The notes: generated by a model from the letters alone, not told the origin. Shown: positions 1 to 12,514, numbered from the stretch's first letter. The stretch: 64,000 nucleotides of DNA from Cryptomeria japonica (GCF_030272615.1 NC_081406.1:116995847-117059846); one strand, 5' to 3'. Made by a program: numbers and translations.

Positions 1-1272
1 TTGAAGCTGTGAGATTATTTCTTGCTTATGCTGCCCATAAGAACTACAAGGTTTATTAAATGGATGTTAAGTGTGCATTTCTAAATGGAGATTTTGAAGA
101 GGAAGTTTACATTGAGTAGCCTGTTGGATTTTCACTTTCAGATGACAAAAACATGGTTTGCAGGTTAAGGAAAGCTTTATTTGAATTGAAACAAGCCCCT
201 AGAGCTTGGTATGCAAGATTGGATAAATATCTTGTGAAGCTTGATTTCACTAAACGTAATATTGACAATAATTTACATTATAAGATCATTGATGATGACA
301 TATTGATTGTTGAAGTCTTTGTTGATAATATCATATTTAGAGGTGAGGATAAGTTATGTATGGAATTCTCTGATAATATGAAGAATGAATTTGAGATGTC
401 TATGATTGGGGAGATGAAATTTTTTTTAGGTTTGCATATTGCTCAAACCGATACAGGTATTTTCATCTATCAAACTAAGTATGCTAGGGAGTTGTTGAAG
501 AAATTTGGTATGGAAAATTCTAAACCGGTTGGTACACCTATGGTTACAAGTGAGAAATTGACTAAGATAGATGCACCAACACTGGTAAATCCTACATGTT
601 ACAAGTAAATGATTGGAGGTTTGTTATATCTGACTCAGACTAGACCGAATATAATGAATGCAGTTTGTATTGTATCAAGATATCAGAGTGATCCTAGAGA
701 GAATCATGAGAGTGTGGTGAAAAGGATTTTTTAGGTATTTGCAAGGATCAACTAAATATGGTTTGTGGTATCCTAAAAATGATGATTTTACACTATGTGC
801 ATATACAGATGCAGATTGGGCTAGAGATGTTGATGACAGAAAGAGCACATCCGGTGGAGCTTTCTTTCTTGGAAAGAAACTTGTTTCATGGATCAATAAG
901 AAGCAGTCATGTACCTCTTTATCTACTGTTGAAGCTGAGTATGTTGTTGCTGCTACTAACTGTACACAAGTTCTATGGATGAAGCAAATGTTGAAGGATA
1001 TAAGGGTGGACTGTAATGAACCGGTAGTTATTCACTGTGATAACTCTGCTGCTATTGACATATCAAAGAATCCGGTATTTCATTCTAATACAAAGCACAT
1101 ATCTATCAAGTATAAATTTTTGAAGGAGAAGGTGGAAGCAAATGAAGTCAGACTAGTTTATGTGAACACTAAAGAGCAGATTGCAGATATCTTCACTAAA
1201 CCTTTGCCTAAGGAATCATTTGAGTACTTCGGAGAAAGATTGGGGGTTTTTGCCCCTCCGGTAGAGACCTAA
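1..1272 (+). pseudogene. Ty1/copia pol remnant (reverse transcriptase and RNase H)
   Basis: This is the 3' part of a copia polyprotein, cut by the window edge. The first readable motif is MDVKCAFLNGDFEEEVYIE, the start of the copia reverse transcriptase (RT). KQAPRAWY and FFLGLHIAQTDTGIFIYQ follow, then MIGGLLYLTQTRPNI. RNase H begins near 739 (ADWARDVDDRKSTSGG) and runs through SLSTVEAEYV and NTKHISIKYKF to the stop at 1270-1272. In-frame stops lie at 57 (TAA), 117 (TAG) and 606 (TAA), each where the family normally has Gln. One extra T in the T-run near 727-732 shifts the frame before RNase H. The YVDD catalytic box reads FVDN. The copy is therefore dead. Domain identity is confident; the lineage within copia is not assigned. 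Confidence 0.93.
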
Positions 1273-1628
1273 GTGATGCTGATTGACATCAGTCCGGTAT
1301 GCATTTACAAAGCTACTATTCATTCCAGATTGATGTGTTGGTGCTACTACTCAGGGGGAGTAGTCAACTGTGTGGTTCAATGGATTTATGATTTTTTCTT
1401 TGATATTCATGTCATATTTTTGGCATTGATGTCAAAGGGGGAGAGATATATGTGAAAAATAGAGCTTAACAGGGATATCATTTGTAGGGGGAGTTTGTTA
1501 ACTTCATTGTAATATCATCTCATGGGAGATTGTTGGCTATCTTCCTTTGGGGGAGACTTGTCTGGCATTTCTTGGCACTTGGATGGCTTTTCACATCTAG
1601 TGTTGCCATCAATACCAAAGGGGGAGAT
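1273..1628 (+). other. copia spacer with reiterated polypurine-tract-like motifs
   Basis: This non-coding stretch lies between the RNase H stop and the LTR. A G5-6AG(A) motif recurs about five times (near 1355, 1436, 1487, 1547, 1619). The last one, AAAGGGGGAGAT, directly abuts the LTR start and is the likely functional polypurine tract (PPT). Parts of the TTGTTGGCTATC / TTGTTGGCAATTG context also recur, suggesting duplication of the PPT-LTR junction. The small open frames here are not convincing genes. Confidence 0.6.
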
Positions 1629-2680
1629 TGTTGGCAATTGGAGGAATTGATTATGTGTTGCATTGATGTTTTTTTATTGATGACAACACCAATTGTTTTG
1701 GTTGTTTATCAATTTTTGATAGGTTCCGATAGAGTGGTTGGATTATGATATTGATCCGGTATGCTTTGGTTTGTGGAATTAGTTTGGATCTGTCATTCAT
1801 GCTATTCAGATGTGTTTCATGATCAGTTGGTTTAGAATTTGATGAATTAGGAGCTATCATTTGTTCTAGTAAGCCTTTTGGTCACTGATAAGGGTTCTAC
1901 CGACAGAGCTTTGTTGAAAATATTTTGATGCATGTGATAAGTGGTGCTAGCGTAGATTCTAGAGGGCATTTGGGATGCTATTAGTTATCTTGTTCATGTT
2001 CCTGTTGATCAGTGGTGTTGGATTTGGGTCCGGACCTAATGCTATCTTATTTGACTAGGTTATGGACCGGTTTATGTAACGTGTTGGTGGATGATCCCGA
2101 TGCATTACTGGTTGGATCTATTGATTGGATTATGTTGTTTTAGTTTTAGGTTGACTTGGTTGATCATTGGATTGTGGGTCTATGTTATGAATTTACTGTA
2201 TTGTCTTTTAGGTGGACGACCTAATTGTTTAGGTCCCGGGTTGGTATAAATATGATGTAAGATCTCTTTTTAGATTATGGGCATATGGGTTTTTGGGATA
2301 TAGGTTTATCTATGTGTGAATAAGGTTGTAATCATATACAGAGGTTTTGGTCTATCATAGGTGATTGAATTGGGTTGGTGAAAGAGGTTTGAGACCTCTG
2401 GTACTGAGCTTAACTAGAACTTTATTCAGGCATAGGAGATGCTATTCTTGCAGTTCATTCTTCTTTCTGGATTGTAGTCTGGATTTATTTTGTAGTCAGT
2501 GAGGATCCTTTTGTGATGCTGTGAAAAGAATTATATGTGTTCTCTTTGTTTTATTGAGATCAATATTTTATTTTTCCCGAGAATTTGTTTGTCTGGAGCT
2601 ATTTAGTATTTTGTTAGGCGCCTATTGTTATGAGAGATTTCTTCACCATTGTTTCTAGTGTGTGTGTATTTGCATATCAA
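1629..2680 (+). repeat. 3' LTR of the copia element (right end approximate)
   Basis: The LTR starts at TGTTGGCAATTGG immediately after the polypurine tract. A TATA-like box (GGTATAAATATGATG) near 2244 fits an LTR promoter. The 5' LTR lies outside the window, so the right end cannot be fixed by comparison. A CA near 2676-2680 (GCATATCA) is plausible but unproven. Confidence 0.55.
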
Positions 2681-2689
2681 TGGATTTAT

Positions 2690-5600
2690 CAACTACTTGC
2701 CAAGAGTTATGCCTATAGCGGTATGTGTAGCACTTGTTGTGTCATGGCTTTAGTACTTCATCTTCTATGTATTTCTTAAGGTAGTGAGATGTTTTTCATC
2801 CTCGTTGATGTGTTTTGGTGTGACCTTGGCCTTTGGAATAAACATTTTTCGTTAGTTGTGATTTTAACCTTCGTATTTTGAGTCTGAATGTTGTAAGCCC
2901 TAGATCTCTATACGAATACACTATTTCATTGTATACACCAATTTTCTGCATGAAAGTGCTATTTTTTAGAGTGTTTGCACTAGAACATTATCTAAATGCA
3001 CCGTTTGGTAGGGTGAATGTGCTAAACTGCGTCATGAAAGCATTGTATCATCTGGTAAATGCACTATAAGATTGTACATATGCACCATAAAAAATTACAA
3101 AGGTGCCGCTTTGGGTTGCAAATGCGTTGCTTTGCTAAGAAAAAGTTCTAGATTGCTCTGTTTGTTGTATTTGGATCATCTTGGTTTTCTAAGTTGACTT
3201 TTCTGATTCTGTAACTTTTCAGAGGCTGTTTTATGTTGGTTTCCAAGTTGCTGAAGCTCTCCTAAGATTAGTTTAGTGACTGTAATGGATTATATGTGTT
3301 ATTTATGATTTCAAGCAAGATGTTGTGCTTTGTTGTGATTCAATAGGGTTCATGATGGTTTTATTCTTGATATTGTGGATTTGATTTTATGTTCCTTATG
3401 AAGCTATGACCATTGGTACTTGATATTTACTATGTATTAATTATTATTTGACTGGGGACCTTGGATAACTAGGTTATGTATTTTGAGAGCATTTGGTTAT
3501 GGTATGTTTATGTTTATACCCTAAGGTCAAGGTGAATGCTAGGGGGAGTGGGTTTGCATATGAGTGACTAGGGTTGTGAGGACTAGACAACTATGTTACC
3601 CGAGGTCTAGGCCACTAGGATAGCTCATTGGTAATTTATTGTGTAATTAAATGATAACCTAATAAATTAATTTTAGGTGGGATAGGTAGTAGTAGATCAC
3701 CTTAATAAGATAACAAAAGGATGTATTGTGTCCTCAATACCTTGCATACGGATGATAATGTAGATCTGAGATAAGATTGGGTAGGCTTTGGTAATCCAAG
3801 TAAGTTAATCTCCTTTACTTCCTCAAGGTTGAGATGGCTCCGCATGAGTATTACAAATGCTCAGATAGGAGCCCAGGTTCCCATAGTTATTTAAGGTGAT
3901 AACATGTGATGACACTCCTTCCCTACATGTAGGTCCTAACACCTTAGCCTTGAATCATGGTGTTGCCTTTGGAAGTCTTATGTTATTCCTTGTATTTTGG
4001 AGCTAGGCTTGTGATGTTCCTTATAGTTTGTTATGTGGTATTTGGTTGTGTCCCTTGGTCAATTGGTGTCAACCTAGATCTAGAGTGTGTGTGGGATCTT
4101 GTGTCATCTCCTAGCACAGGGGGTGGTTCCTTATGGTTCCACATGGTTGGATTGTTTGATGCCTTCTTCCATTGGGATGTTTTTTGTGGGAAGCTCTTGT
4201 GCATGGATATGGATTCCTTTATCTCTTTATCTTTGGACAACTTTTTAGAGCAGATTGATGTATTATGTTACATGTGGCATTTACTTTTGTAGAGTTCATG
4301 AGATAGTAGTATTTGTCCATTGGAATTATGTAATATGAGGTAAAAGGATATTGTGTTCATTTGTAATGGTAAGTAATGCATTAGTATATATTCATGATTC
4401 TTGTAATAGGATCTATTATTGTAATTATTGTTGTAAGTTGGATATTGATCATTATGGAAATAGAGTATTTGCATTTTGTAGGAAAATATGTTATTCCTTA
4501 ATGTCTCGATCTCTCGAGAGGTTGTGCATTTGGTATCATATGGAATGTATGTTTATACTTAAGAGGAAATGGTCTAGTTGTATGTAAGATGTTGTTAGGA
4601 ACGGATTAATGATGTTACGATAATGTATGAGAAGATTGGGATTAGGAATATTTGGTTTGGGGCTCTTAAAATGAATCTAAGGGGTTAAAGGACAAACGGT
4701 CCATAATGTATGTATTCATGGTAGTTGAATAAGTACATGTTCTAATGAGTTGTGGTATAATGTAATGAAAGAAAGTAATGTTAGAATGCATTGGATGGTG
4801 GAATTGATTATGAAGCTATGTTCTTAGTATTGATCAAGTAATTGCATTGAGATACCTTAGGGAATGTTAATTGATGTGTTGAGTTTATTTCTGCTTGTGT
4901 ATTGTGCTCTTTTGGTTATGCTTAAGTTGAAAATGTGCATATTAGTATTGGATGTTTTATGCATTTGAGTGATCTAGTTGCTTATGTTGCATGAGATAAT
5001 GATGTGCTATTTTTTTTTCTCTATTAGCATGCCAGCTAGTTATATTTCTCTAGGGTATTTTGGTAGGCATTACACCTAGTAATAGACAAAGTGACTCATC
5101 ATTGGAGCATAGTCCTTGTTTGGAACATGTGTTAGCTCCATCTAGTATTCTCTAAGTTTCTTCTCTTGCATATTGTCCACCTTCCCCAAATAATGTTCAA
5201 TAAGATTGGGACACAGATGACTTGCTTGATTAGCTTCATTCATGCCCTAGATTCTCTCCCTCTCTACTCTCTCTTTCTTGTTTGTAATCTTCTTCTGTTT
5301 GTATCTCAATTCTTCTATTTGTTGTTCCTAGTGTCATCTACTAAGAGAGGATGATGCAAAGTGTTGATATCTCTTTTGGTCTCTCCCATGTTGAATCAAA
5401 AGACACATAAACCCTTCTTCCATTGTGGCTTTACTTTATTTGGTGGATGAGGACAATTAAATGCAAAGATATTTCATGATTAAATTATTTATCATAAAAC
5501 GAATACTGACCCCAAAGTTAAGTATAACCCTTATGTGTTTTGTGACCATTATCCTTTGAGTTGTCCTTTCTTGGGGGCATATCATTATGGTATCATGCTT

Positions 5601-5911
5601 GTCTTTTTTTATGCATGCTACCTTAAAGCAATTGCTCCGATTGTGGCGTATGCAATCAATTTAACATGGGGACATACACTCCACTCAATGTTTTATCTCT
5701 TGATACTCAAATTACTTTGCAAACTAGACCTTTGCTTTGTAATTTTGGTATTTTTCTTTTCATGACTTATACTAATCAAGCCTTACTAGGCTAGTAGTCA
5801 TGATTCTCTCTCTTTCTTTTGGTGTCCTTTTTATCTAGATATTGAAGTTGTAAGATACTAAAGTCCACTAGGGGCTTGGTCTATCTTGCCTCTTTAGTAT
5901 CTTGATGAACA
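2690..5911. other. unassigned repeat-derived DNA without a supported gene
   Basis: About 3.2 kb with only short, hydrophobic, low-complexity open frames (for example 3957-4292), none with a recognisable domain. A G-rich tract followed by TGGGTTTGC near 3540-3555 could be another PPT/LTR junction. The right end (about 5100-5911) has the T/C-rich, 'cttgggggca' style seen in the internal region of the gypsy-like family at 23.3-28.0 kb. It is probably the 3' internal part of the older element whose LTR is at 9070-10261. No tRNA or other RNA gene was recognised. Confidence 0.4.
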
Positions 5912-5916
5912 ATTTT

Positions 5917-6246
5917 TGAAGAAGTTGAGAAATACAACTTCAGAGATCCCAAGGACACCTGTAAGCAAAATACTTGTCACAAGAGAAGAATGGAGGCAAA
6001 AAAGCAATAATGGCTCTAAAGAAAAAGATTATCATTCAAAGAGGGAATTACTAAAAAAATATAATACAATCCTTATAAAAGGATATTAAGAAACCCTAAA
6101 GGGATAATGTGTATTTAATAATTAGAATTAGAATAATTATTAAATACCTAAAATATTATTAAATGCCTAAGTTTATCTTAAGCGTAGAATATAATAGACT
6201 AATAATTAAATAAATAATTATTAGCCAATACATGATAACTCTAACA
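5917..6246 (-). repeat. 3' LTR of the non-autonomous element
   Basis: This 330-bp repeat matches 8655-8997 almost throughout. It lacks a 27-bp segment around 'caacccttgagttattcaac' found in the other copy and has small extra A/T-rich insertions. It contains an AT-rich part and, on the minus strand, a TATAAGGATTG-like stretch. Confidence 0.92.
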
Positions 6247-6256
6247 CCCCCCTTAA
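6247..6256 (-). other. polypurine tract (TTAAGGGGGG on minus)
   Basis: On the minus strand the sequence is TTAAGGGGGG followed at once by the LTR start TGTTAGAG. This is the normal position for priming plus-strand DNA synthesis. Confidence 0.85.
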
Positions 6257-8642
6257 GATGAACTTAGGGAGTAGCTAAAAACAACTAAGGACTAGAAATG
6301 CATGCAAACAAAATGCATGAAAGTAACAATGGGTCCCGACAACTAGGCCTGATGAGGTACCCAAGTACAAAATATCTCTATAAAGTGGAGAAATAGAGAA
6401 AACCTCATGGGAAAAAAATCTACTCCAAAAAGAGATGAAGTCTAGTGAAGGATTGAAGAAGCCTCCAAACTAGAGAATGTTCCAGAAAATAGGAACAAAG
6501 GATGAACATGAAGAACACCACTGAAGCATGAAGCTGCAAACACTATCGAAGAATAACTATCGATCTGAAGAACCTCCACTGAAATAGAAGATGATCAGGT
6601 AGAGAAGACCGTAATCTACATGAGTGCCTTCAAATAACACTACTCAAATCGGATGGCAAATAAAGGGAAACAACTGAAATCAAATATATAGATGGCAAAA
6701 ACACCAAAGTCTGAAGAGCTGATCAATCGAAGATGGAAGGTTGCCTCCAAAAATAGGAATGAAAGAGTGTCCATATGGTAAATGACCCATCTCATTGAAA
6801 TGCATAGGTAACTAGCCATTGCATCCGCCTAGTACATAGGATCAAATACTGAATACATAGCTCACTCCAACAAAGCAAGGAAGCATTAGAACCAACAACC
6901 AAAATGAGAACCCCCCCATAATGCTGACAAGAGAGAGGTGATAGGTACACAAACTGAATGACAAGAAAAAATGCATGTCGAAGAACCAGGAACATCGAGA
7001 GTGCAACAAAAAGTACAAACACATATAAAGGCTAGTGTCATGGAATGAACACTCACTTGACACACATCATGAGGCTAATGTCATGGAATGAACACTCACG
7101 TGACAAAGATAGGTGGCAAACAAAGGAAAACATCAAACCCCCCCATGACAGTTTATAATGGAGTGCGAGTACAATAAGGCACAAGATGTGTAAGATCCCA
7201 AGCATGCAAATCATAGTGGCACTTTATCTCAGTGCGTTTGCAAAAAGGAAAAAGCTTACACAATGATATATACAATACTCAAAAAAGACAAAAGGCTGGA
7301 AATACATGAAGAATGACCAACAACAAGTCATCCCACCCAAACAAGAAGTTTCCATGAGCTCATATGTCCAAGTAATTCACCAGAGTGTGAAAACACAAAA
7401 AATGGAATAAAATGTACCTAGAGTAAAATATGAAAAAAGTGCATGGACGGATGTGAAGAGATCTAAAACACCGTCCCAATACCGCTGGAATCGCAAAAAT
7501 AGAGAAACTGGTGAAAAGATACGAGCTCGGAACTGAAAACAACACCTATGACTTCAGATGGCTATATAATTTACCAACAGAAAAACCAGGTGATAAAACC
7601 CACAAATATGGAAATTAGACAAAACCATCTTTTCGGCGATATCTCATTTGCCAAAAAATGATATTGTATGCCCAAGTTATGGCCAAAAGAAAAAAACCCC
7701 TCTTTTAGGGCACAAAAGAGGATCTCAGGGGGCCATGCACAGTTGTCCGTACTGCCGAAGTCAGCAAAATATTATGAGAATATTCCCTCCCTGTTGAAAA
7801 AAATCCATCCACCGAAAAACATAGCTGAAAAAAAAATCTAGTGCCTGAAAAATCCTTCTATCGGCAAAAAAAATCTATCGCCTGAAAAAACTTGCTGAAA
7901 AAATTCCTCCTACAGGAAAGGGATCGTCGACCAAAAAAATCATCGCCAAAAAATATCACCAGGCACTGGGAAAGGAGCTGCCGGAAAAAAATCCAGTGGG
8001 CAGTGGCCAAGCCGATGGCGAGGTGGGAGCCGAGGGTTGGAAGGCAGCTAGGTTGGTAGTGTTCGAGAGGCGGCCAGTGGTCGACGAGCAGGAGGCAGTG
8101 TAGACTCGACAAAAATTGGCCATGAAGGAGGGCGACGGGGGTCTAGCAAAAATTTTCAGCCTTGCTACAGGTGGAGGGTGCATGGAGGGGGGTGGGGTAG
8201 GGTCCACGACCTGTTGCAGGCTGTACGAATATGCAAAGATCGCCCTCACCCCGCGCACCCCCCCCCCGCCCTCCCCATTTTCTTTGTAAAAATAACTTTG
8301 TTTTTAAAAAAAATTTCACAAGTTTTTCATTTTGGCCTGGGTATGCCGTAAAACTTCCCAAACAATTAAAATTTTTTTTTTCATGAATTTCTCAAAATTT
8401 GTGCCCAAAATTGGGCAAAAACCAAATTTTTTTCGAGAGGATAAAGTTGTCCAAATTAGACAAATTTTATATGAAAATGGGGGTTTTGGGTGTTCTGAGC
8501 TCAACAGTGAGATCCGTTTGAGCCCAACATGCCCAAAAAAAAAGAAGCACCCCAGATCTAAATAAAAAGCTCTGAAAGAACTTGAAACCCTAGCCTCCAA
8601 AAATCTTCTAAAAAAATCAGGAATAAGTAGCAATAGCTGTAG
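6257..8642 (-). other. non-coding interior of the non-autonomous element
   Basis: No conserved protein domain is readable on either strand. Open frames such as 7858-8112, 7956-8258 and 8316-8702 (minus) are low-complexity and lack motifs. Features seen: a near-perfect direct repeat of about 33 bp (7028-7060 and 7072-7104, 'ggctantgtcatggaatga...'), and a C-rich tract near 8248-8276 whose complement is G-rich. The part nearest the primer site could act as leader or packaging sequence; this is inference. Confidence 0.6.
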
Positions 8643-8654
8643 GCTTTGATACCA
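8643..8654 (-). other. primer binding site, initiator tRNA-Met type
   Basis: On the minus strand TGGTATCAAAGC follows the 5' LTR with no gap. It matches the usual plant TGGTATCAGAGC site, complementary to the 3' end of initiator tRNA-Met, except for one A. Confidence 0.9.
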
Positions 8655-8997
8655 TGAATAAGTTGAGAAATACAACTTTAGAGATCCCAAGAACACCTGC
8701 AAGCAAAATACCTGTCACAAGAGAAGAATGGAGGCAAAAAGCAATAATGGCTCTGAAAAAAAAAGATTATCATTCAGAGAGGGAATTAATAAAAAAATAC
8801 AATACAATCCTTATAAAAGGATATTAAGCAACCCTTGAGTTATTCAACCCTAAAGAAACCCTAAAGGGATAATGTGTATTTAATAATTAGAATAATTATT
8901 AAATACCTACAATATTATTAAATGCCTAAGTTTAGCATAAGCGTAGAGTATAATAGACTAATAAATAATTATTAGCCAATACATGATAACTCTAACA
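8655..8997 (-). repeat. 5' LTR of the non-autonomous element
   Basis: This 343-bp LTR is the upstream copy in minus-strand orientation, next to the primer binding site. It carries a 27-bp segment missing from the 3' LTR and ends at the ATTTT target duplication (8998-9002). Confidence 0.92.
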
Positions 8998-9069
8998 ATT
9001 TTCAATGCAAAAATTTGTACTTTATTAAGAGTATACTTAGTCTCATACTCCCACTAAAGTGGGGGTGAA

Positions 9070-10261
9070 TGCAACATCTTAAATTGTACTCCCTTACAAT
9101 TTTTTCTGCATTTGAGCCCTCACCTTAGTGTTCATGTCTCGAGGCCTAATAGGAGCCCTGCTTTTGCTCACACCTTGCAAATATCTCATCTTTTTCAACA
9201 TGCACATATTTATGCCCTCTTTTCTTGGTCTCTAATTTGTCAGGACTAGGGCGGTAGTACCTTGGTCCTCAGGGACTAGGGTGCCCAATGCATTAGTCCT
9301 CGCAATCAAGGCCCCTTAATTGTAACATCGTTTTGGCGAGGACCTAGATCCTATGTTGGCTCATGTTGGAAAATTAAGTTGTTTTTTAATGTGCATGTAT
9401 AAAAGAAGGTCTACCTCTCTTATTTTGCTAAGACATTCAAATTGAAAATCATATTGGATAAATTCATTCAAGCAATCAAGCATTTGAATTCAAGTGAGCA
9501 AGCAATTGATATTCTTTCAAGCATTGGAGCAGAAGTAAGGTCAAGATTCAAGCAATTGAGTTGACATTCATGTTCTATGTTTATGAAGACTTCATAAAAC
9601 CCTAATTCCTTGTGGAGACAAACAAAACTCCTTTAAGAGGTCTATCATTAGTATTTTATGCATTATTTAACATCTCCCTCCAAAGGAGAACATTTTGACT
9701 ATTATAATTCAATTCAATTTCATTTCTATTTCATGGTTAATTCCAAAGTTGGGGTTTGACCTAAGGAAACTCCCTATTTCCAATCTATTTCCCTTCTATA
9801 ATGTGTGCAAGAATATGTATAGAATTACAATATTCAAAATTGGCTTTATTCACAGAGAGGAACAAGTTCCCCTTTGGATGGCGAAAAGTATGGAGGACCA
9901 GAGCGACGAGCATTTTGGAACCTACATTTCAAGAGCTCCTTTTGGGAAAACATCCGAATACTCTTATATTGCTTAGATCCAGGTTCGTGGCTTGATCCTA
10001 TGATTGTAGCTCATTATTCATGTGTTTTTACTTTGATTCCAACTCATTTATTCTAATTTCAACATTTTTACAACTCAATTTAAAAGAGGATAATCAATGA
10101 AACACCCCAAGGTGAATCTCATAAGAATTCTTAGCCCTATCATTTTTGGTTTGTGGCTAGATCTATTAGGTTCACCCCTATTTTAATGTGACCGTCTCTA
10201 ATTCTAAATATTAGTAGTTTTAACATTTAATGGTGGAAACCCTAATATTTTCACAATTACA
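9070..10261 (+). repeat. diverged 3' LTR of an older Tat-like element
   Basis: The sequence starts TGCAACATCTTAAATTG after a purine tract (aaagtgggggtgaa, 9056-9069). It follows, with much divergence, the LTRs at 14236-23328 and 28052-29260. Shared landmarks are the 'gagccctcacctt' start region, the 'caagcattcaagc'-type repeats, 'gtagctcatt', 'agatctattaggttcaccc' and the terminal 'ttttcacaattaca'. Its length, 1192 bp, is close to the 1.21 kb of the other two. No 5' LTR partner was found in the window. The small plus-strand ORFs at 9695-10056 lie inside this LTR and are not genes. Confidence 0.75.
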
Positions 10262-10914
10262 AGAGGATTGATAATTATTGATTAGTAGTAAAGAATCATT
10301 ACTATTTGTTTTCATGGCTTACTTTCAACTAGTAAAAAATTGTTAAGAATTGTAATATGTTAGCATATTAATGTCTTGCCTAAATCATTAAAATATTAGA
10401 AATTATAAATTTATTTGAATTCCCAAGTTTCCTTATTGTGAAGTATCATAAAGTTGTGCCATGGGTACTTTATAGTCTCTTTTTTAATTTGAAATTCTAT
10501 ATATGTTTACATGACTATCTATGTGTGGTTGTGATATTTTTTTATGAATCATATGATAGTTATGTGATGTTCATATGCTAGTCTACAAATAATTCTAATA
10601 GATTTTTTAATTGATTATATAACGTCTTTATCTCCTTCCCTTATCTTTTCCTATTTAAAAAATCCAAAATCTAAAATAAAGGATCATAATATTGAATACA
10701 TAATATTTTTGATTAAGATAAAACGAGTTTTATAGGGACCCAAAACCCAAATCCAAACATAAGGAAATTAAACCAGTAGCAAACTAGAGTACAAGAAACA
10801 ACCAAACGACATCAAAAAAAGGGGAAACACCCGTCAACACCCAAAAAGAAACAGAGAAACCTGACCAAAACAACCAACAACACTAACAAAAAACTAACCA
10901 AGAGCTTGCATGAG

Positions 10915-12514
10915 CTTAGAATTATTCTGGATTACATTCTTGTTTATTTCTTTAATCTCCTCCATGATGAATCTCGTGGATCTCCTCTCCTAGTTCCTAC
11001 TTCTAGTCTTGGTAGAAGGTTCAGTTGAAACATGCATATCCATCCCCACTGAATTTATCTCGAAATTCTTTTTTTTTTCCGACCTGGTAGCTTAAGGTGA
11101 CACTCTGCTGAACGGTTGGGCTTTCTAAAAAGAAAATTTCTCATTTACCTTTTTAAAACCTTCTGCACTATTATTCATAGCCTCTTTGCTTATTTCCACT
11201 AGACCCCTGCGATTGCCTTTTAATTCCTCCATATTATTCTCCAAATTAGCAATTCATGACTCATGCTTGATTTTCATAACCCTCACATCTTTAGTTAATT
11301 TTTGAGTCAATCTCAGGAGCTTGTCAGTTTTATTCAGCATAGGGTTTTTTGTAAAGGTGTTTATTATGTCTTTAATACCCTGTTTCATAAAGGTGATCTC
11401 ACTGATTACCCAATGAAAACACTTCTCCTGACTGTTGGTGGAATTAGCTAGGAGCACTTCAAAATCCATTTTGTCCTTTTTGTTTTCACCTAGGTCCACA
11501 TTAAGGGGAATATCTAGTTTGATTTCCTCTTCCCCTTTACCCATTGACTCCACTGCTTTCCCTAGTTTTTGCTTTTTCAATCTCTGAGGGCCCAACTCCT
11601 GGGATTTAGAAGGGGGGGTTTTCAACTTATTAGCTATAGGTCTAGGGTGGGGTTTTCTTTTTCTGCTACTATTGGTACTAGGAGCATCTTTATGTGGGGG
11701 TCCCTCTTTCTTTGGGTCCCTCTTTCTTTGAGGGCCAATAATCTGGGTCATCAGACACATGAAGGTCATGCCAGTCCATGACTCTCTCACCCAACATCTC
11801 CTCAATCTCGGTGTTCGATACCACATGAACATCAGGGCTAGCCAAGGTTTTAGGGTTGTTCACAATAGGGAAGGTCTTGACCTCATGCACTTTGGCATAT
11901 TCTATTATAAGAAGGATTAACTCCTCATGTAAAATAGGGTTCTCACTAATTTTGGCATGATTTGAAAGACTATGCTCAAGTGAGGAAAATAAATAAAAAG
12001 GAAAAGAAATTTTCCTATCATGCCTGAAATGATTTAGAATGGTGAAATGATAGGAAAAAATGCTATCAAAATGACCATCCAAAGTGATGTACCTCATTAT
12101 AACCTCTTCCATTTCTACCCAAAGATTCATGAGGTCTCTCCTGTTGTAGTCCCTATCGGCCATTTTCCTCACTCTATTCCTTTCACTTCGTTTGTTGAAG
12201 AAAATTGATAGGGCTTCCTTCATTGCCTTTCACTCTCTGTAATTTTCATTTTCTTCGATTTGTAAACTAGTAATATCCACTATGAAAGGCTCATTGATTC
12301 TAAATTCTGCTCCATAAGCACTGAGAATGCCTTTATACCAACCATTCACAAACTCTTTTGTCATCTTGAGATCATGGCCGTGCAAATTTTTGAGATATGG
12401 CATGAGACCTCCATTCAAAATTTTAGTCCACAACTCCTTGTTTTGTTCCCACTTCTGGCACGATGACGACTCCATTCTATTCTTATCTCCCCCATAATGA
12501 GAGTGACCTTGCAA
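10915..12514 (-). pseudogene. LINE-borne ORF3, unrecognised protein (copy 1)
   Basis: The reading frame opens near 12514 (GGDKNRMESSSCQKWEQNKE), passes one TGA at about 12230, and continues through MADRDYNRRDLMNLWVEMEE and FSYHFTILNHFRHDRKISFP. It shifts frame near 11700-11800, then reads a basic/proline-rich linker and a helical C-terminus (about 11500-10950; ISKEAMNNS is also in copy 3). Copies at 45-46 kb and 47-58 kb keep the same order and the conserved core YHF..LNHF. The family is not one I can name; the N-terminal part loosely recalls plant transposon-associated domains. Nucleic-acid or RNP binding is speculation. This copy is broken. Confidence 0.65.

Larger units (their letters stand above)
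5917..8997 (-). mobile_element. complete non-autonomous LTR retrotransposon
   Basis: Two direct repeats, 5917-6246 and 8655-8997, flank 2.4 kb. Both begin TGAA and end TCTAACA on the plus strand, so the element reads TG...CA on the minus strand. It is flanked by ATTTT at 5912-5916 and 8998-9002, a 5-bp target duplication. A primer binding site abuts the right LTR and a polypurine tract abuts the left LTR, fixing minus-strand orientation. The interior has no gag, protease, RT or integrase. At 3.08 kb it is larger than a typical TRIM and smaller than typical LARDs, and would depend on enzymes of another element. It is inserted in the 3' internal region of an older gypsy-like element. Confidence 0.93.

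Noticed and set aside
3530-3560. Possible further PPT/LTR start (agggggagtgggttt)
   Set aside because: No second LTR copy or primer site could be matched to it.
3957-4292. 111-codon hydrophobic frame
   Set aside because: Cys/Phe/Trp-rich translation of T-rich DNA, no domain, no intron signals considered, no homologue in the window.
7956-8702. Several overlapping minus-strand frames inside the non-autonomous LTR element
   Set aside because: Low-complexity, homopolymer-derived translations without gag or pol motifs.
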